This document shows positions 1 through 8,550 of a DNA stretch of 64,000 nucleotides, piece after piece. The notes under the pieces were generated by a model, which was given only the letters and a program-made list of their open reading frames with translations, was not told where the DNA came from and did no database searches. A program made the position numbers and the translations under genes. The DNA lies in contig JAITMP010000045.1 in assembly GCA_031277315.1 (NCBI GenBank), positions 1-64,000 on the forward strand. The letters run 5' to 3'. The DNA comes from Zoogloeaceae bacterium. GTDB taxonomy: Bacteria > Pseudomonadota > Gammaproteobacteria > Burkholderiales > Rhodocyclaceae. The stretch's first letter is position 1. Every line of letters begins with the position of its first letter.

Positions 1-1
1 G

Positions 2-94
2 TTCAAGCTCATCGAGGCGATGGACCACGACTGCTGCTGGGCCGAACAGTGGGCGGAATTGGCGACGCCGCTGTTTTTGCAGCTACCCGATTGA
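2..94 (+). CDS. C-terminal end of an unidentified protein (partial)
   Basis: An open frame runs in from the left edge and ends at TGA 92-94, giving 30 residues ending in LFLQLPD. Codon use is G+C-rich like the neighbouring genes, so it is probably the tail of a real gene. The fragment is too short to identify and no motif is visible. A purely spurious frame cannot be excluded. Confidence 0.4.
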   Translation, partial: FKLIEAMDHDCCWAEQWAELATPLFLQLPD

Positions 95-460
95 CCCTCG
101 ATGGCCGGGGGCAAGGCATTCGGTTCCTCGCAGGACTTCACTTTGCGCCCGCCTGCGCCTTGTTTGCTTTAGCGGCATAGGTGGTGCTGAGTGGAGCGTG
201 TCACCCTGCGCGTAGTCGCGGACGTAGGCTGGGATGGAACGAAGTGGAATCCCGGCTTCGGCATGCTGGGTTTCGCTGCGCTCAATCCAGCCTCGCTGAA
301 ACCGCAAGCCGAGAACCCTCGTCATTCCCGCTTTCGCGGGAATGACGACCATTTGCTCGCAGCGCATAGGTTGGGCTTCGCTGCGCTCAGCGCCAACCTA
401 TGGGGTGTCCGTGAATGGAGAGAGGAGCAAGTCCGCGAGCGTGAGCGGGCTTCACAACGA
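95..460. repeat. Cluster of REP-like palindromic repeats in an intergenic stretch
   Basis: This 366-base stretch holds no convincing gene. It contains several palindromes: a GCTGG..CCAGC unit around 268-294 with the core TTCGCTGCGCTCAA, a perfect 12-bp-armed palindrome of the CATTCCCGC/GCGGGAATG type at 320-347, and an inverted repeat with CATAGGTTGG/CCAACCTATG arms at 365-402. The ATTCCCGC...GCGGGAAT unit recurs at 47175-47257. Such units are common dispersed repeats in proteobacteria; function in mRNA stability or as insertion relics is inference. Confidence 0.7.
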
Positions 461-492
461 AAAACGGGGCCGCCTGATGCAGGCGGCCCCGT
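460..492 (-). terminator. Rho-independent terminator of the Spy-like gene
   Basis: A perfect 13-bp stem (464-476 with 480-492, starting ACGGGGCCGCC) encloses a 3-base loop. Read on the minus strand it is followed by a run of T (complement of A460-464). It lies 20 bases past the stop of the minus-strand gene at 512-1030, so it fits as that gene's terminator. Confidence 0.85.
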
Positions 493-511
493 TGTTTTGC
501 TTCCGGTGGAA

Positions 512-1030
512 TCAGCGTCCGCCGCGTGAATTGCGGTCGCCACGGTCGCCACGATCGCCGCGCTTGCCGCGGCCGTCGAAGTCGCCGCGTTTGCCTTTTC
601 CATGGCCCATCGGGTGACGGGTGAGGTCGGTGAGGGTCTTGACCTGTTCCGGCGTGAGGGCGCTTTGCAGCTTGGCCGTGGCGTCGGCGAGGGTGGCGAG
701 TTTTTGCGCCATCTGCGCGGCGCGGTCGGCGCGGTGGCGGGCCAGCGTGGCGGCGTCGGCGTCTTTCGGCGCGCGGGTGAAGCTGCCGTCGAACATGTCC
801 TTGCGCACTTTGACGTAGGCTTGCCAGGCGTCTTGCTGGGCAGCCGTAATTTGCAGGCGCTCGGCCATCTTGTCGAGACGGGCTTGCTGGCGGGATTGCA
901 TGCGCTGCTGCATCTCGGGGGTGATCTGGCGTCCGGCGTCGGCGGCCGAGGCGGTCGGCGCGGCGGCGGTGAAGGCAAGACCGGCGGCGAGGAGGGCGGC
1001 GGCAAGCGTGTTGCGGGAAGTCGATTTCAT
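512..1030 (-). CDS. Spy/CpxP-like periplasmic protein (LTXXQ family) with RG-rich tail
   Basis: A 172-residue secreted protein. It has an N-terminal signal peptide ending near ASA, a helical Arg/Gln-rich middle, and two LTXXQ-type motifs (LQITAAQQ and ALTPEQ), the hallmark of the Spy/CpxP/CnrX group of periplasmic chaperones and metal or envelope-stress sensors. The start at 1030 is chosen because GGAGA lies 6 bases upstream; a start four codons earlier is possible. It is divergent from the two-component genes at 1188, the same arrangement as cpxP with cpxRA. The last 30 residues are an unusual Gly/Arg/Asp-rich tail (GDRGDRGDRNSRGGR) encoded by 9-bp repeats. A role as feedback regulator of the adjacent sensor kinase is inference. 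Confidence 0.75.
   Translation of the reverse strand: MKSTSRNTLAAALLAAGLAFTAAAPTASAADAGRQITPEMQQRMQSRQQARLDKMAERLQITAAQQDAWQAYVKVRKDMFDGSFTRAPKDADAATLARHRADRAAQMAQKLATLADATAKLQSALTPEQVKTLTDLTRHPMGHGKGKRGDFDGRGKRGDRGDRGDRNSRGGR
534..569. repeat. 9-bp tandem repeat in the tail of the Spy-like gene
   Basis: Four consecutive 9-bp units: CGGTCGCCA twice, then CGATCGCCG and CGCTTGCCG. The repeat is in frame and encodes the GDR repeats of the C-terminal tail on the minus strand. Confidence 0.8.
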
Positions 1031-1187
1031 GTGAGTCTCCATGTGGTTGAGTTGCGGTTGCCATTAAACAGCCCGTGTGTAACGGGGATTTTTCAACGGC
1101 GGGCGGCTTTGTTAATGGCGTGTAACACTTTGTCGAAAGCGGCTCACAATTGCGCGGCGGCGACCGCGGCACACTACACTAACGAAC
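1031..1187. promoter_or_regulatory. Divergent promoter region with repeated GTGTAAC motifs
   Basis: This 157-base gap separates the Spy-like gene from the response-regulator gene. GTGTAAC occurs twice in the same orientation, at 1077-1083 and 1120-1126, 43 bp apart or about four helical turns. The second copy is part of an inverted repeat TGTTA-N8-TAACA (1110-1127). OmpR-type regulators bind direct repeats, so these are candidate sites for the adjacent regulator; this is inference. No clear -35/-10 pair was assigned. Confidence 0.35.
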
Positions 1188-1907
1188 ATGGATAAGCGAA
1201 TTCTCATCGTCGACGACGATCCCGAGCTGCGCGAACTGCTGCGCGGTTATCTGGGCGGCAACGGTTTTACGGTGGATGCGGCGGCGGACGGCGCCGCCAT
1301 GCGCCGGCAGATGGCGGCTGCCGCGCCGGACTTGGTGATTCTCGATCTCATGCTGCCGGGCGAGGACGGCCTGGCGTTGTGCCGCGAATTGCGCGCCGCG
1401 CCGACTTCGGCGTCGCTGCCGATCTTGATGCTCACCGCGCGCGGCGAAGATACGGATCGCATCGTCGGTTTGGAGATGGGCGCCGACGATTATCTGCCGA
1501 AGCCGTTCAATCCGCGTGAGTTGCTGGCGCGCATCCGCAGCATTCTGCGCCGCGCCAGTGAGAACGCCGCGCGCGAAGCGCCCGCCCGCGCTTTTGCCTT
1601 CGCCGGCTGGACGCTCGATCTGGCGGCGCGCCATCTGGTCGGCGCCGACGGCGTCGTGGTGCCGATCTCGAACGGCGAATTCAAGTTGCTGCGCGCTTTC
1701 GCTGAAAATGCCTTCCGCATACTTTCCCGCGATCAGTTGATGGATGTGCTGGCCGGGCGTGAGGCCGGCCCTTTCGACCGCAGCGTGGATGTGATGGTGC
1801 ATCGCCTGCGCCGGCGTCTGGACGACGACGCGCGCGAGCCGCAACTCATCAAGACGGTGCGCAGCGAAGGCTACATGCTGGCGGCGGATGTGGAGAAAAA
1901 GGCGTGA
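1188..1907 (+). CDS. OmpR-family response regulator
   Basis: A 239-residue two-domain regulator. The receiver domain (about 1-120) has the acidic pocket D9-D11, the phospho-acceptor D53 (VILDLMLPGEDG), T83 and K105 (LPKPF). The C-terminal half is an OmpR/PhoB winged helix ending in the typical DVMVHRLRRRL...IKTVRSEGYML signature. The gene overlaps the downstream kinase by 4 bases, so the two are translationally coupled. Sequence style is close to OmpR of the EnvZ/OmpR pair, but the divergent Spy-like gene and downstream metal RND pump suggest an envelope-stress or metal-responsive system. The signal is not known. Confidence 0.93.
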   Translation: MDKRILIVDDDPELRELLRGYLGGNGFTVDAAADGAAMRRQMAAAAPDLVILDLMLPGEDGLALCRELRAAPTSASLPILMLTARGEDTDRIVGLEMGADDYLPKPFNPRELLARIRSILRRASENAAREAPARAFAFAGWTLDLAARHLVGADGVVVPISNGEFKLLRAFAENAFRILSRDQLMDVLAGREAGPFDRSVDVMVHRLRRRLDDDAREPQLIKTVRSEGYMLAADVEKKA

Positions 1908-3337
1908 GGCTGTGGCCGCAAAGTTTGTTCGGGCGGATGGTGCTAGCGTTGATGGCGGTGCTGGTCGTCGTGCTTGTCGCTGATACCTGGCTGATGCTCG
2001 ACGACCGCGCCCGCTTCGGCGAGCGTTTGCGCGGCGAGCACGCGGCGCAGCGCATCGCCGGCCTGATTACCCTGCTCGACGGCACGGCGGCGGCGGATCG
2101 TCCCCGCGTGGTGCACGCCCTGAGCGTGCCGCCGATGCGCCTGTCGCTCGACGAGCCTTGGCAGGCCGGCGCGGATGCGTCGCCGGACGCCGCCGCTTTT
2201 TTACGCCGCGTCGCGGATGAACTGGAGCGGCCCACCACTTTGCAAGTGCTGTCGATTCGCGGCGTGCCAGCGAGGGGTGTGTCGGCGAGGGGTATGCCGG
2301 CAAAGGGCGCACCGGAAAATGGCAAATCGCGGCCCCGGCCCGGTCCGCCGCGCCATCTGCTGCTCGTCTCGGCGCAGGCGCGGCTCGCCGACGGCGCCGT
2401 GCTGACTTTCCGCTCCGCGCTGCCGGAAGCGGGGCGCGACTGGCCGCTGCGCGCGCTCGGCCTGCTGGCGCTGCTGGCGGCGGCGGTGGCGCTGCTCTCC
2501 GGTTGGGCGGCGCGGCGCTTGACGCGCCCGCTGGCGTCGCTGGCGGACGCCGCCGACGGCTTGGCGCGCAATCTCGATCAGCCGCCGCTGCCGGAAACCG
2601 GGCCGCAGGAAGTGGCGCGGGCGGCGCGTTCCTTCAACGCCATGCAGCGGGCGTTGAAATCGTATCTGGAGACGCGCGCGCACGCGCTGGCCGGCGTCTC
2701 GCACGACCTGCGCCTGCCGCTGACGCGCCTGCGCCTGCGTCTGGAACAGTTTCCCGAAGGCGACACGCGGGCCGCCATGCAGCGCGACATCGAGGAAATG
2801 GACGCGATGGTGGGCGGCACGCTCGATTACCTGCGCGCCGGCAACGACGCCGAGCGGGCCGTCAAACTGAATCTGGTCGCCCTGCTCGAAGGGCTGGCCG
2901 AAGACGCCGAGGCGGCGGGCGCGCAAGTCAGTCTGCATGGCGTGGCGGCGCCCGTCACGGCGCGGCCGCAGGCGCTGCGCCGCTGCCTTGCCAATCTCAT
3001 CGACAATGCGCGCCGTTACGGCGGCGGCGCGGTCGACGTCACCCTCGTTGACCACGCCGAAGCGGCGGAGATTCGCGTTGAAGACCGCGGCCCCGGCATT
3101 CCGGCGGCGGAACGCGAGCGCGTCTTCGAGCCTTACGTGCGGCTGGAAGCCTCACGCGCTCGTCATACCGGCGGCGCCGGACTGGGGCTGGCCATCGCCC
3201 GCGCCGTCGCCCGCGCCCACGGCGGCGATGTGACGCTGGCCGACCGCGCCGGCGGCGGCGCGGCGGTGATCGTTACGCTGCCGCGCGGGGCGGCGGCCGA
3301 TCTGCAGGCGAATCGTCCGAATCGTCCGCCGAAGTGA
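1904..3337 (+). CDS. EnvZ-type sensor histidine kinase
   Basis: A 477-residue membrane kinase starting at a GTG that overlaps the regulator stop. A first membrane helix (about 12-32) and a second (about 187-207) bracket a periplasmic domain of about 150 residues. A HAMP region follows, then the H-box with H267 (AGVSHDLRLPLTR), the N-box NLIDNARRYG and the G1/G2 boxes DRGPGIP and GGAGLGLAIARA, so all catalytic elements are intact. The periplasmic domain contains a five-residue repeat GVPAR-GVSAR-GMPAK-GAPEN. It would phosphorylate the regulator encoded just upstream. The stimulus is unknown; the adjacent Spy-like protein is a candidate partner by analogy with CpxP-CpxA. Confidence 0.93.
   Translation: MRLWPQSLFGRMVLALMAVLVVVLVADTWLMLDDRARFGERLRGEHAAQRIAGLITLLDGTAAADRPRVVHALSVPPMRLSLDEPWQAGADASPDAAAFLRRVADELERPTTLQVLSIRGVPARGVSARGMPAKGAPENGKSRPRPGPPRHLLLVSAQARLADGAVLTFRSALPEAGRDWPLRALGLLALLAAAVALLSGWAARRLTRPLASLADAADGLARNLDQPPLPETGPQEVARAARSFNAMQRALKSYLETRAHALAGVSHDLRLPLTRLRLRLEQFPEGDTRAAMQRDIEEMDAMVGGTLDYLRAGNDAERAVKLNLVALLEGLAEDAEAAGAQVSLHGVAAPVTARPQALRRCLANLIDNARRYGGGAVDVTLVDHAEAAEIRVEDRGPGIPAAERERVFEPYVRLEASRARHTGGAGLGLAIARAVARAHGGDVTLADRAGGGAAVIVTLPRGAAADLQANRPNRPPK
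2261..2320 (+). repeat. 15-bp tandem repeat in the kinase sensor domain
   Basis: Four degenerate 15-bp units (2261-2275, 2276-2290, 2291-2305, 2306-2320) begin GGCGTGCCAGCGAGG or a variant. They are in frame and add five residues each to the periplasmic domain. Confidence 0.8.
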
Positions 3338-3409
3338 TCGTTATCAAGGGCTGCCGGAAGGCGGTCTGGCAAGGTCTGACCGATCCACTTTTCACGCGAG
3401 GAACCCCCG

Positions 3410-3751
3410 ATGCTGTTCGCCCTCTCCCTGCTGATTCCGCTGTTTCTGGTCGCCGTGGTGATTTTCTGGCGCCTCTCGCCGTTGCATGACAAGCCGGCGC
3501 GGGTGCGCTGGTTCAACCTCGTCGCCGTCGTCATCGGCCTGCTGCTGTGTGGCCTCGTCGCCTGGCTGATCCGCGCCTATCTGGCCGGCCACACCGACAG
3601 CGGCAAATGGCCGGGCGTGACGGGCTATTACGTCGGGACGCTGTTCCCGCTCTACCTCGCCGCCGCCGGCGGCATCCGCCACCTGCTTTTCGGTGGCCCT
3701 TCCACGCCGCTGGAATTGACCCCGCAGGATCTTTCCAAGACGCGCTTTTAG
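3410..3751 (+). CDS. Small membrane protein of unknown function
   Basis: A 113-residue protein with three likely membrane helices (about 3-20, 37-57 and 75-93). ATG 3410 has GCGAGGAA about 5-10 bases upstream. It lies 72 bases after the kinase gene on the same strand and 116 bases before the metal efflux operon, so it may be co-transcribed with the two-component genes. No family was recognised with confidence. G+C-rich codon use like the neighbours supports a real gene. Confidence 0.75.
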   Translation: MLFALSLLIPLFLVAVVIFWRLSPLHDKPARVRWFNLVAVVIGLLLCGLVAWLIRAYLAGHTDSGKWPGVTGYYVGTLFPLYLAAAGGIRHLLFGGPSTPLELTPQDLSKTRF

Positions 3752-3867
3752 CCATACTGGATTTTGCCGCGCGCGCGCTGACCTGAAATTACGCCGCGCC
3801 GGTTTCTTAAGATTCGCTAAATTTAAGCCGGATACCATTACCTTTTCGGGAATTTCAGAGGCGGTTC

Positions 3868-4947
3868 ATGCTTTTTCGTTTCATGCCACTCACGCTGATC
3901 CTGCTGTTGGGCGCGGGCGCGGCGGCGGCGGATATTCAGCTTGATGCCGCGCAGGCGCGGCATCTGGGCATACAGACTGAAGCGGCGCAGGCCGCGCAAG
4001 GGATTCCGCTCGACCGGCTGCCGGCGGAGATCGCCGTGCCGCTGGAGACCAGCCGTACCGTCAGCGCGCCGTTTGCCGGCGTGGTGTCGGCGGTGGCGGT
4101 CGATGAAGGCGCGGCGGTGAAGGCGGGCGCGCTGCTGGCGCGTGTGCAAAGCCGCGATTTTCTGGCCGCGCAAGCCGATCTGCGGCGCGGCGGCAGCGAG
4201 GCCGCGCTGGCGCAAAGTCAGGCGCGGCGCGACGCGCAGTTGCTGGCGGAAGGCATCATCGCCCGCTCACGCGCCGAGGAAACCCAGGCCCGCGCCGCCG
4301 ACGCGCAGACGCGGCTCGATCAGGCGCGGGCGGCGCTGACCGGCATCGCGCCGGCGCCTGACGGCGTGGCCGACGAATACGCCTTGCGCGCGCCGGTCGC
4401 GGGTTATGTGCTGCGCCGCGCCGTCGCGCCGGGGCAGGTGGTGGGCGCGTTCGATGCCGCCTTTGTGCTGGCCGCCGATGCCCGCGTGGATGTGTTGTTT
4501 CAGGTGCCGGCGGCGCAGCGCGGCGCGCTCGCGCCGGGGCTGCGCGTGGAAATGGAAGACGGCGCGCAAGGCCGCGTGGTCAGCGTCGCCGCCGCCAGCG
4601 ATGCGTTCAGCCAGAGCGTGCGTTTGCGCGCCCGGCTGGATGGCGCAACGTCATGGCGCGTCGGTGAGCGCACCACGGCGCGGCTGCTGCTGCCGGCGCC
4701 CGCCGGCGCGGTGCGCGTGCCGCTGGGGGCGCTGCTGGCCGATGGCGCGCGCACGCTGGTATTCGTCGCCAGCGACGCCGGCGGCGTTGTTCATTACCGC
4801 GCGGTGGCGGTCGAACGGCTCGGCGCGGATGCCCGCGAAGCAGTGGTGCGCGGCGCGGCGAAGGATGCGTCGCCGGATGCGCTGAAAGCGGGCGACGCGG
4901 TGGTGGCGCGCGGCGCCAGCGCGCTCAAGCCGCTGCTGGCCGAGTAA
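3868..4947 (+). CDS. RND efflux periplasmic adaptor (membrane fusion protein, CzcB/CusB-like)
   Basis: A 359-residue adaptor with a signal peptide ending near GAAAA. A short barrel/lipoyl half (VSAPFAGVVSAVAVDEG) precedes an Ala/Arg-rich helical hairpin (about 100-145). The second lipoyl half (RAPVAGYVLRRAVAPG) and a beta-barrel and membrane-proximal part follow. It would bridge the inner-membrane pump encoded 6 bases downstream to the outer-membrane channel at 8546-9832. The pump type suggests metal-ion substrates. An upstream A+T-rich stretch (about 3810-3835) may hold its promoter. Confidence 0.9.
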   Translation: MLFRFMPLTLILLLGAGAAAADIQLDAAQARHLGIQTEAAQAAQGIPLDRLPAEIAVPLETSRTVSAPFAGVVSAVAVDEGAAVKAGALLARVQSRDFLAAQADLRRGGSEAALAQSQARRDAQLLAEGIIARSRAEETQARAADAQTRLDQARAALTGIAPAPDGVADEYALRAPVAGYVLRRAVAPGQVVGAFDAAFVLAADARVDVLFQVPAAQRGALAPGLRVEMEDGAQGRVVSVAAASDAFSQSVRLRARLDGATSWRVGERTTARLLLPAPAGAVRVPLGALLADGARTLVFVASDAGGVVHYRAVAVERLGADAREAVVRGAAKDASPDALKAGDAVVARGASALKPLLAE

Positions 4948-4953
4948 GCGGAC

Positions 4954-7900
4954 ATGCTGGGCCGTCTGATCCAGTTTGCGCTCGTGCAGCGCCTGCTGGT
5001 TCTGGTCGTCGCGGCGGCGCTGATCGCCGCCGGCGCGCTGGCCTTCCGCGCCTTGCCCATCGACGCCTATCCCGACATCTCGCCGACACAAGTCAAGCTG
5101 ATCCTGAAAGCGCCGGGCATGACGCCGGAGGAAATCGAGGCGCGCGTCGTCACGCCGCTGGAGATGGAACTGCTCGGCCTACCGCGCATGGCCGTGCTGC
5201 GCTCGACGGCGAAATACGCGGTGGCCGACATCACCATTGATTTCACGCCCGGCACCGACATTTACTGGGCGCGCCAGCAGGTCAACGAACGCTATGCCGG
5301 CGTGCTGCCCGATCTGCCGTCGGATCTGAGCGGCGGGCTGGCGCCGATTTCCACGCCGCTGTCGGACATGCTGATGTTCACCATCGAAGGCGGCGATCTG
5401 AGCCTCGCCGAGCGGCGCACGCTGCTCGACTGGACGCTGCGCCCGGCGCTGCGCACGATTCCCGGCGTGGCCGACGTGAACGCGCTCGGCGGCGAAGTGG
5501 CGAGCTTCACGGTGATTCCCGACCGCGCCCGGCTGGCGGCGGCCGGCTTGTCGCTGCGCGAACTGGCTGATGCGCTCGAACGCAACAACCGCAACGACGG
5601 CGCCGGCCGCATCGACGCCGGCGATCTGGCGCTGATCGTGCGTGCTGAGGGCGCGGTGCGCGGCGTGGACGATCTGGGCGACATCGTGCTGGCGCGCTCC
5701 GGCACCAACGCGCTGCGCGTGCGCGACGTGGCGCAAGTGCGCATGGATGCGCTGACGCGCTATGGCGCCGTCACGCGCGATGGCGTCGGCGAGGCGGTGG
5801 AAGGCATCGTCGTCGCCTTGCGCGGCGCTGACGCGAACCAGCTTGTCACGGCGGTACGGGCGCGGCTGGACGAATTGCAGCCGAGCCTGCCGCCCGGCGT
5901 GAAGATCGAAACCTTCTACGACCGCAGCGCGTTGATCGAGCGCGCCGTCGGCACCGTGCAGGAGGCGCTCATCGAGGCCACCGTGCTGGTGGTGCTGCTG
6001 CTGTTCGTCTTTCTCGGCGAAATGCGGGCGGCGCTGGTGGTGGCGCTGATTCTGCCCTTCGCCGCGCTGTTCACTTTTTTGATGATGCGCTTGTTCGGCA
6101 TGAGCGCCAACCTGATGAGTCTGGGCGGACTGGCGATTGCCGTCGGCATGCTGGTCGACGCGGCGGTGGTGGTGGTGGAGAACACCGTCAGCCGACTCGA
6201 TCCGCATACGCCCGGCGCCGGCCTGCCGCGCCTGCACCGCGTGTATGCGGCGGCGCGTGAAGTCAGTGTGCCGGTGGCTTCCGGCATTCTCATCATCTGT
6301 CTGGTGTTCCTGCCGCTGCTGACGCTCGAAGGGCTGGAAGGCAAGCTGTTCGCGCCGGTGGCGCTGACCATCATCTTCGCGCTGGCCGGCTCGCTGCTCT
6401 TGTCGCTGACGCTGGTGCCGGTGCTGGCTTCCTGGCTGCTGAAAGAACGCCCGCACGCCAGCCCTTGGCTGATGCGTCAGTGCGAGCGTCTGTACACGCC
6501 GCTGCTCGACGCCGTCCTGCGCCGTCCGCGCGCCGTCGTCGTTGGCGCCGCCGTGGCGTTGCTGCTCGGCGTTGGCGCTTACTTTGGCACCGGCAAGACT
6601 TTCATGCCGACGATGGACGAGGGCGATTTGATGATGCAGCTTGTCAAGCTGCCGTCGGTGAATCTGGAACGCTCGCGCGACGGCGATCTGGCGTTCGTGC
6701 GCGAACTGCTGGCCAAGGTGCCGGAGGTGGAGCACGCGGTCGGGCGCATCGGCTCGGACGAACTCGGCCTCGATCCGATGGGCCTGAATGACACCGACCT
6801 GTTTTTGCAACTCAAGCCCAAGGCGCAATGGCGCAAGCCGGACAAGAATTGGCTGGCCGACGAGTTGCGCAAGGTGGCCGAAGGTTTTCCCGGACTGGAA
6901 GTCGGCTTCACGCAGCCGATTGAAATGCGCGTCGCGGAGATGCTCACTGGCAGCCGCGGCGATGTGGCGATCAAGATTTTCGGCCCCGATCTGAACACGC
7001 TGGCCGATCTGGGCACGCGCATCGCCGGCGTGGTCGCAAAACTGCACGGCGCGCAAGACGTGCTGGCGCAAACCGCCGAAGGCATGCAGTACCTGCGTGT
7101 GGCGATCGACGCGCAGGCGGCGGGCCGCGCCGGGCTGGCCGTCACCGATGTGCAGGATGAATTGCGCGCCCAGCTGGAAGGCATTTCCGCCGGGGTCGTC
7201 ATCGAGCCGGGCCGCCGCGTGCCGGTGCTGGTGCGCGGCGATGCCGGCTTGCGCGGCGACGCCGACGCTTTCGCGCGGCTGCCGCTGGCGGCGGGGACGG
7301 AGCAGGGCGTGACGGGCTTGCTGCCGCTGAACCAGATTGCGCGGCTGGAAACCGTCGCCGGCCCGGTGCGCGTGAATCACGAAAACGGCTCGCGCTTCGT
7401 GCTGATTCAAAGCAACGTCAGCGGACGCGATCTGGTCGGCTTCGTCGATGAAGCGCGCGCGGCGGTGGCCGCCCAGGTGCCGCTGCCGCCGGGCTACCGC
7501 ATCGACTGGGGCGGCCAGTTCGAGAACCAGCAGCGCGCGGCGGCACGGCTCGGCCTCGTCGTGCCGGTGGCGCTGGCGCTGATCTTTCTGGTGCTGTTCA
7601 CCACCTTCGGCTCGGCGCGGCAGGCGCTGCTGATTCTCGGCAACGTGCCGTTCGCGCTGGTCGGCGGCATGGTCGCGCTGTGGCTCTCCGGGCAATATCT
7701 GTCGGTGCCGGCCTCGGTTGGCTTCATCGCGCTGCTCGGCATCGCCGTGTTGAACGGGCTGGTGCTGATCGAGCATTTCAACCAACTGCACGCGCAGGGA
7801 CTGCCGGTCGCCGAAGCGGTGCGCGAAGGCGCGCTGCGCCGTCTGCGCCCGGTGCTGATGACGGCGAGCATTACCGCGCTGGGCCTGATTCCGCTGCTGT

Positions 7901-8037
7901 TCGCCAGCGGCCCCGGCTCGGAAGTGCAACGCCCGCTGGCCATCGTTGTCATTGGCGGCCTCATCAGTTCAACCGCGCTGACCTTGCTGGTGCTGCCGCT
8001 GATGTACCGCCGTTTCGGTTTGGCGAAGGAGTCCTGA
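4954..8037 (+). CDS. Heavy-metal RND efflux pump (CzcA/CusA family)
   Basis: A 1027-residue inner-membrane RND transporter of full length. An N-terminal helix is followed by a large periplasmic loop, a block of membrane helices around 340-480, a second periplasmic loop, and C-terminal helices from about 870. The motif GMLVDAAVVVVEN in the fourth helix carries a single acidic residue, D402. This is the pattern of the heavy-metal (HME) branch rather than the Asp-Asp pair of drug pumps. It would exchange protons for metal ions or take up periplasmic ions. It is coupled to the DUF3240 gene by an ATGA overlap. The exact metal cannot be read from sequence. Confidence 0.92.
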   Translation: MLGRLIQFALVQRLLVLVVAAALIAAGALAFRALPIDAYPDISPTQVKLILKAPGMTPEEIEARVVTPLEMELLGLPRMAVLRSTAKYAVADITIDFTPGTDIYWARQQVNERYAGVLPDLPSDLSGGLAPISTPLSDMLMFTIEGGDLSLAERRTLLDWTLRPALRTIPGVADVNALGGEVASFTVIPDRARLAAAGLSLRELADALERNNRNDGAGRIDAGDLALIVRAEGAVRGVDDLGDIVLARSGTNALRVRDVAQVRMDALTRYGAVTRDGVGEAVEGIVVALRGADANQLVTAVRARLDELQPSLPPGVKIETFYDRSALIERAVGTVQEALIEATVLVVLLLFVFLGEMRAALVVALILPFAALFTFLMMRLFGMSANLMSLGGLAIAVGMLVDAAVVVVENTVSRLDPHTPGAGLPRLHRVYAAAREVSVPVASGILIICLVFLPLLTLEGLEGKLFAPVALTIIFALAGSLLLSLTLVPVLASWLLKERPHASPWLMRQCERLYTPLLDAVLRRPRAVVVGAAVALLLGVGAYFGTGKTFMPTMDEGDLMMQLVKLPSVNLERSRDGDLAFVRELLAKVPEVEHAVGRIGSDELGLDPMGLNDTDLFLQLKPKAQWRKPDKNWLADELRKVAEGFPGLEVGFTQPIEMRVAEMLTGSRGDVAIKIFGPDLNTLADLGTRIAGVVAKLHGAQDVLAQTAEGMQYLRVAIDAQAAGRAGLAVTDVQDELRAQLEGISAGVVIEPGRRVPVLVRGDAGLRGDADAFARLPLAAGTEQGVTGLLPLNQIARLETVAGPVRVNHENGSRFVLIQSNVSGRDLVGFVDEARAAVAAQVPLPPGYRIDWGGQFENQQRAAARLGLVVPVALALIFLVLFTTFGSARQALLILGNVPFALVGGMVALWLSGQYLSVPASVGFIALLGIAVLNGLVLIEHFNQLHAQGLPVAEAVREGALRRLRPVLMTASITALGLIPLLFASGPGSEVQRPLAIVVIGGLISSTALTLLVLPLMYRRFGLAKES

Positions 8038-8351
8038 TGCCCTCTCCCTCTTCTTTGCGCTGTCTGCACATCGTCTTTCCCGCCGCCCTTGAGGAGACGG
8101 TTTGCGCCGCGTTGGTCGAAGGCCAATGGTCGCTGCCGTTCACCCTGCTGCGATCCGAAGGCCACAGTCAGGACTTCGTCACCGTCTCGACCGAAGAGCG
8201 CGTGCGCGGCCGCGTCGCCCGCCGCGTTTTGCTGATGGTGCAGCCGGACGACACCATCCGCGCCGTCATTGCCACCCTGCGCGCACGCGTGCGCTCGAAG
8301 AACGTGGTGTGGTGGACCACGCGCATTGAGGATTTCGGACGGTTGACATGA
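8037..8351 (+). CDS. DUF3240 family protein
   Basis: A 104-residue soluble protein, probably of ferredoxin-like or PII-like fold. ATG 8037 overlaps the pump stop (ATGA), and its own stop overlaps another ATG at 8348. DUF3240 proteins are typically found in CzcCBA-type metal efflux operons, and this context fits. The function is not established; a regulatory or metal-sensing accessory role is inference. The region around residues 10-100 (IVFPAALEETVCAAL...KNVVWWTTRIEDFG) resembles the family. Confidence 0.8.
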   Translation: MPSPSSLRCLHIVFPAALEETVCAALVEGQWSLPFTLLRSEGHSQDFVTVSTEERVRGRVARRVLLMVQPDDTIRAVIATLRARVRSKNVVWWTTRIEDFGRLT

Positions 8352-8435
8352 GACAGCGACGATTTGCGACAAGCCCGCTTTTGCGAGAGAAAGCGCGGAC
8401 AGGCATGCGGCTGTTTGCGCGAGCGATGGCCGAAT

Positions 8436-8550
8436 CCCATCCCCACCCAAACCCTCCCCTTGAAGGGGAGGGCTTCGGGCTGTGCCTCCCCTTGAAGGGG
8501 AGAACCGTACTTTCCTTCCCCTTCAAGGGGAAGGCCAGGATGGGGATGGG
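8436..8550. repeat. Palindromic repeat element with 10-bp terminal inverted repeats
   Basis: A 115-bp element is bounded by perfect 10-bp inverted repeats, CCCATCCCCA at 8436-8445 and TGGGGATGGG at 8541-8550. Inside are three palindromes: CCCTCCCCT/AGGGGAGGG (8452-8472), CTCCCCTTGAAGGGGAG (8486-8502) and CCTTCCCCTT/AAGGGGAAGG (8514-8534). It lies between the DUF3240 gene and the signal peptide of the outer-membrane factor, and is open through in that frame. A related palindrome is found at 17679-17701. Confidence 0.85.

Noticed and set aside
534-569. CRISPR-like array
   Set aside because: The 9-bp units are contiguous, without spacers, and lie inside a coding sequence. None of the other tandem repeats shows spacers either.
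5179-7929. Minus-strand open frame of 916 codons
   Set aside because: It lies opposite the metal RND pump gene. Its Arg/Gln/His/Ala-rich translation is typical of an antisense shadow in G+C-rich DNA.
8348-8545. 66-residue N-terminal extension of the outer-membrane factor
   Set aside because: It is largely encoded by an inserted repeat element and would precede the signal peptide, which would hinder export.
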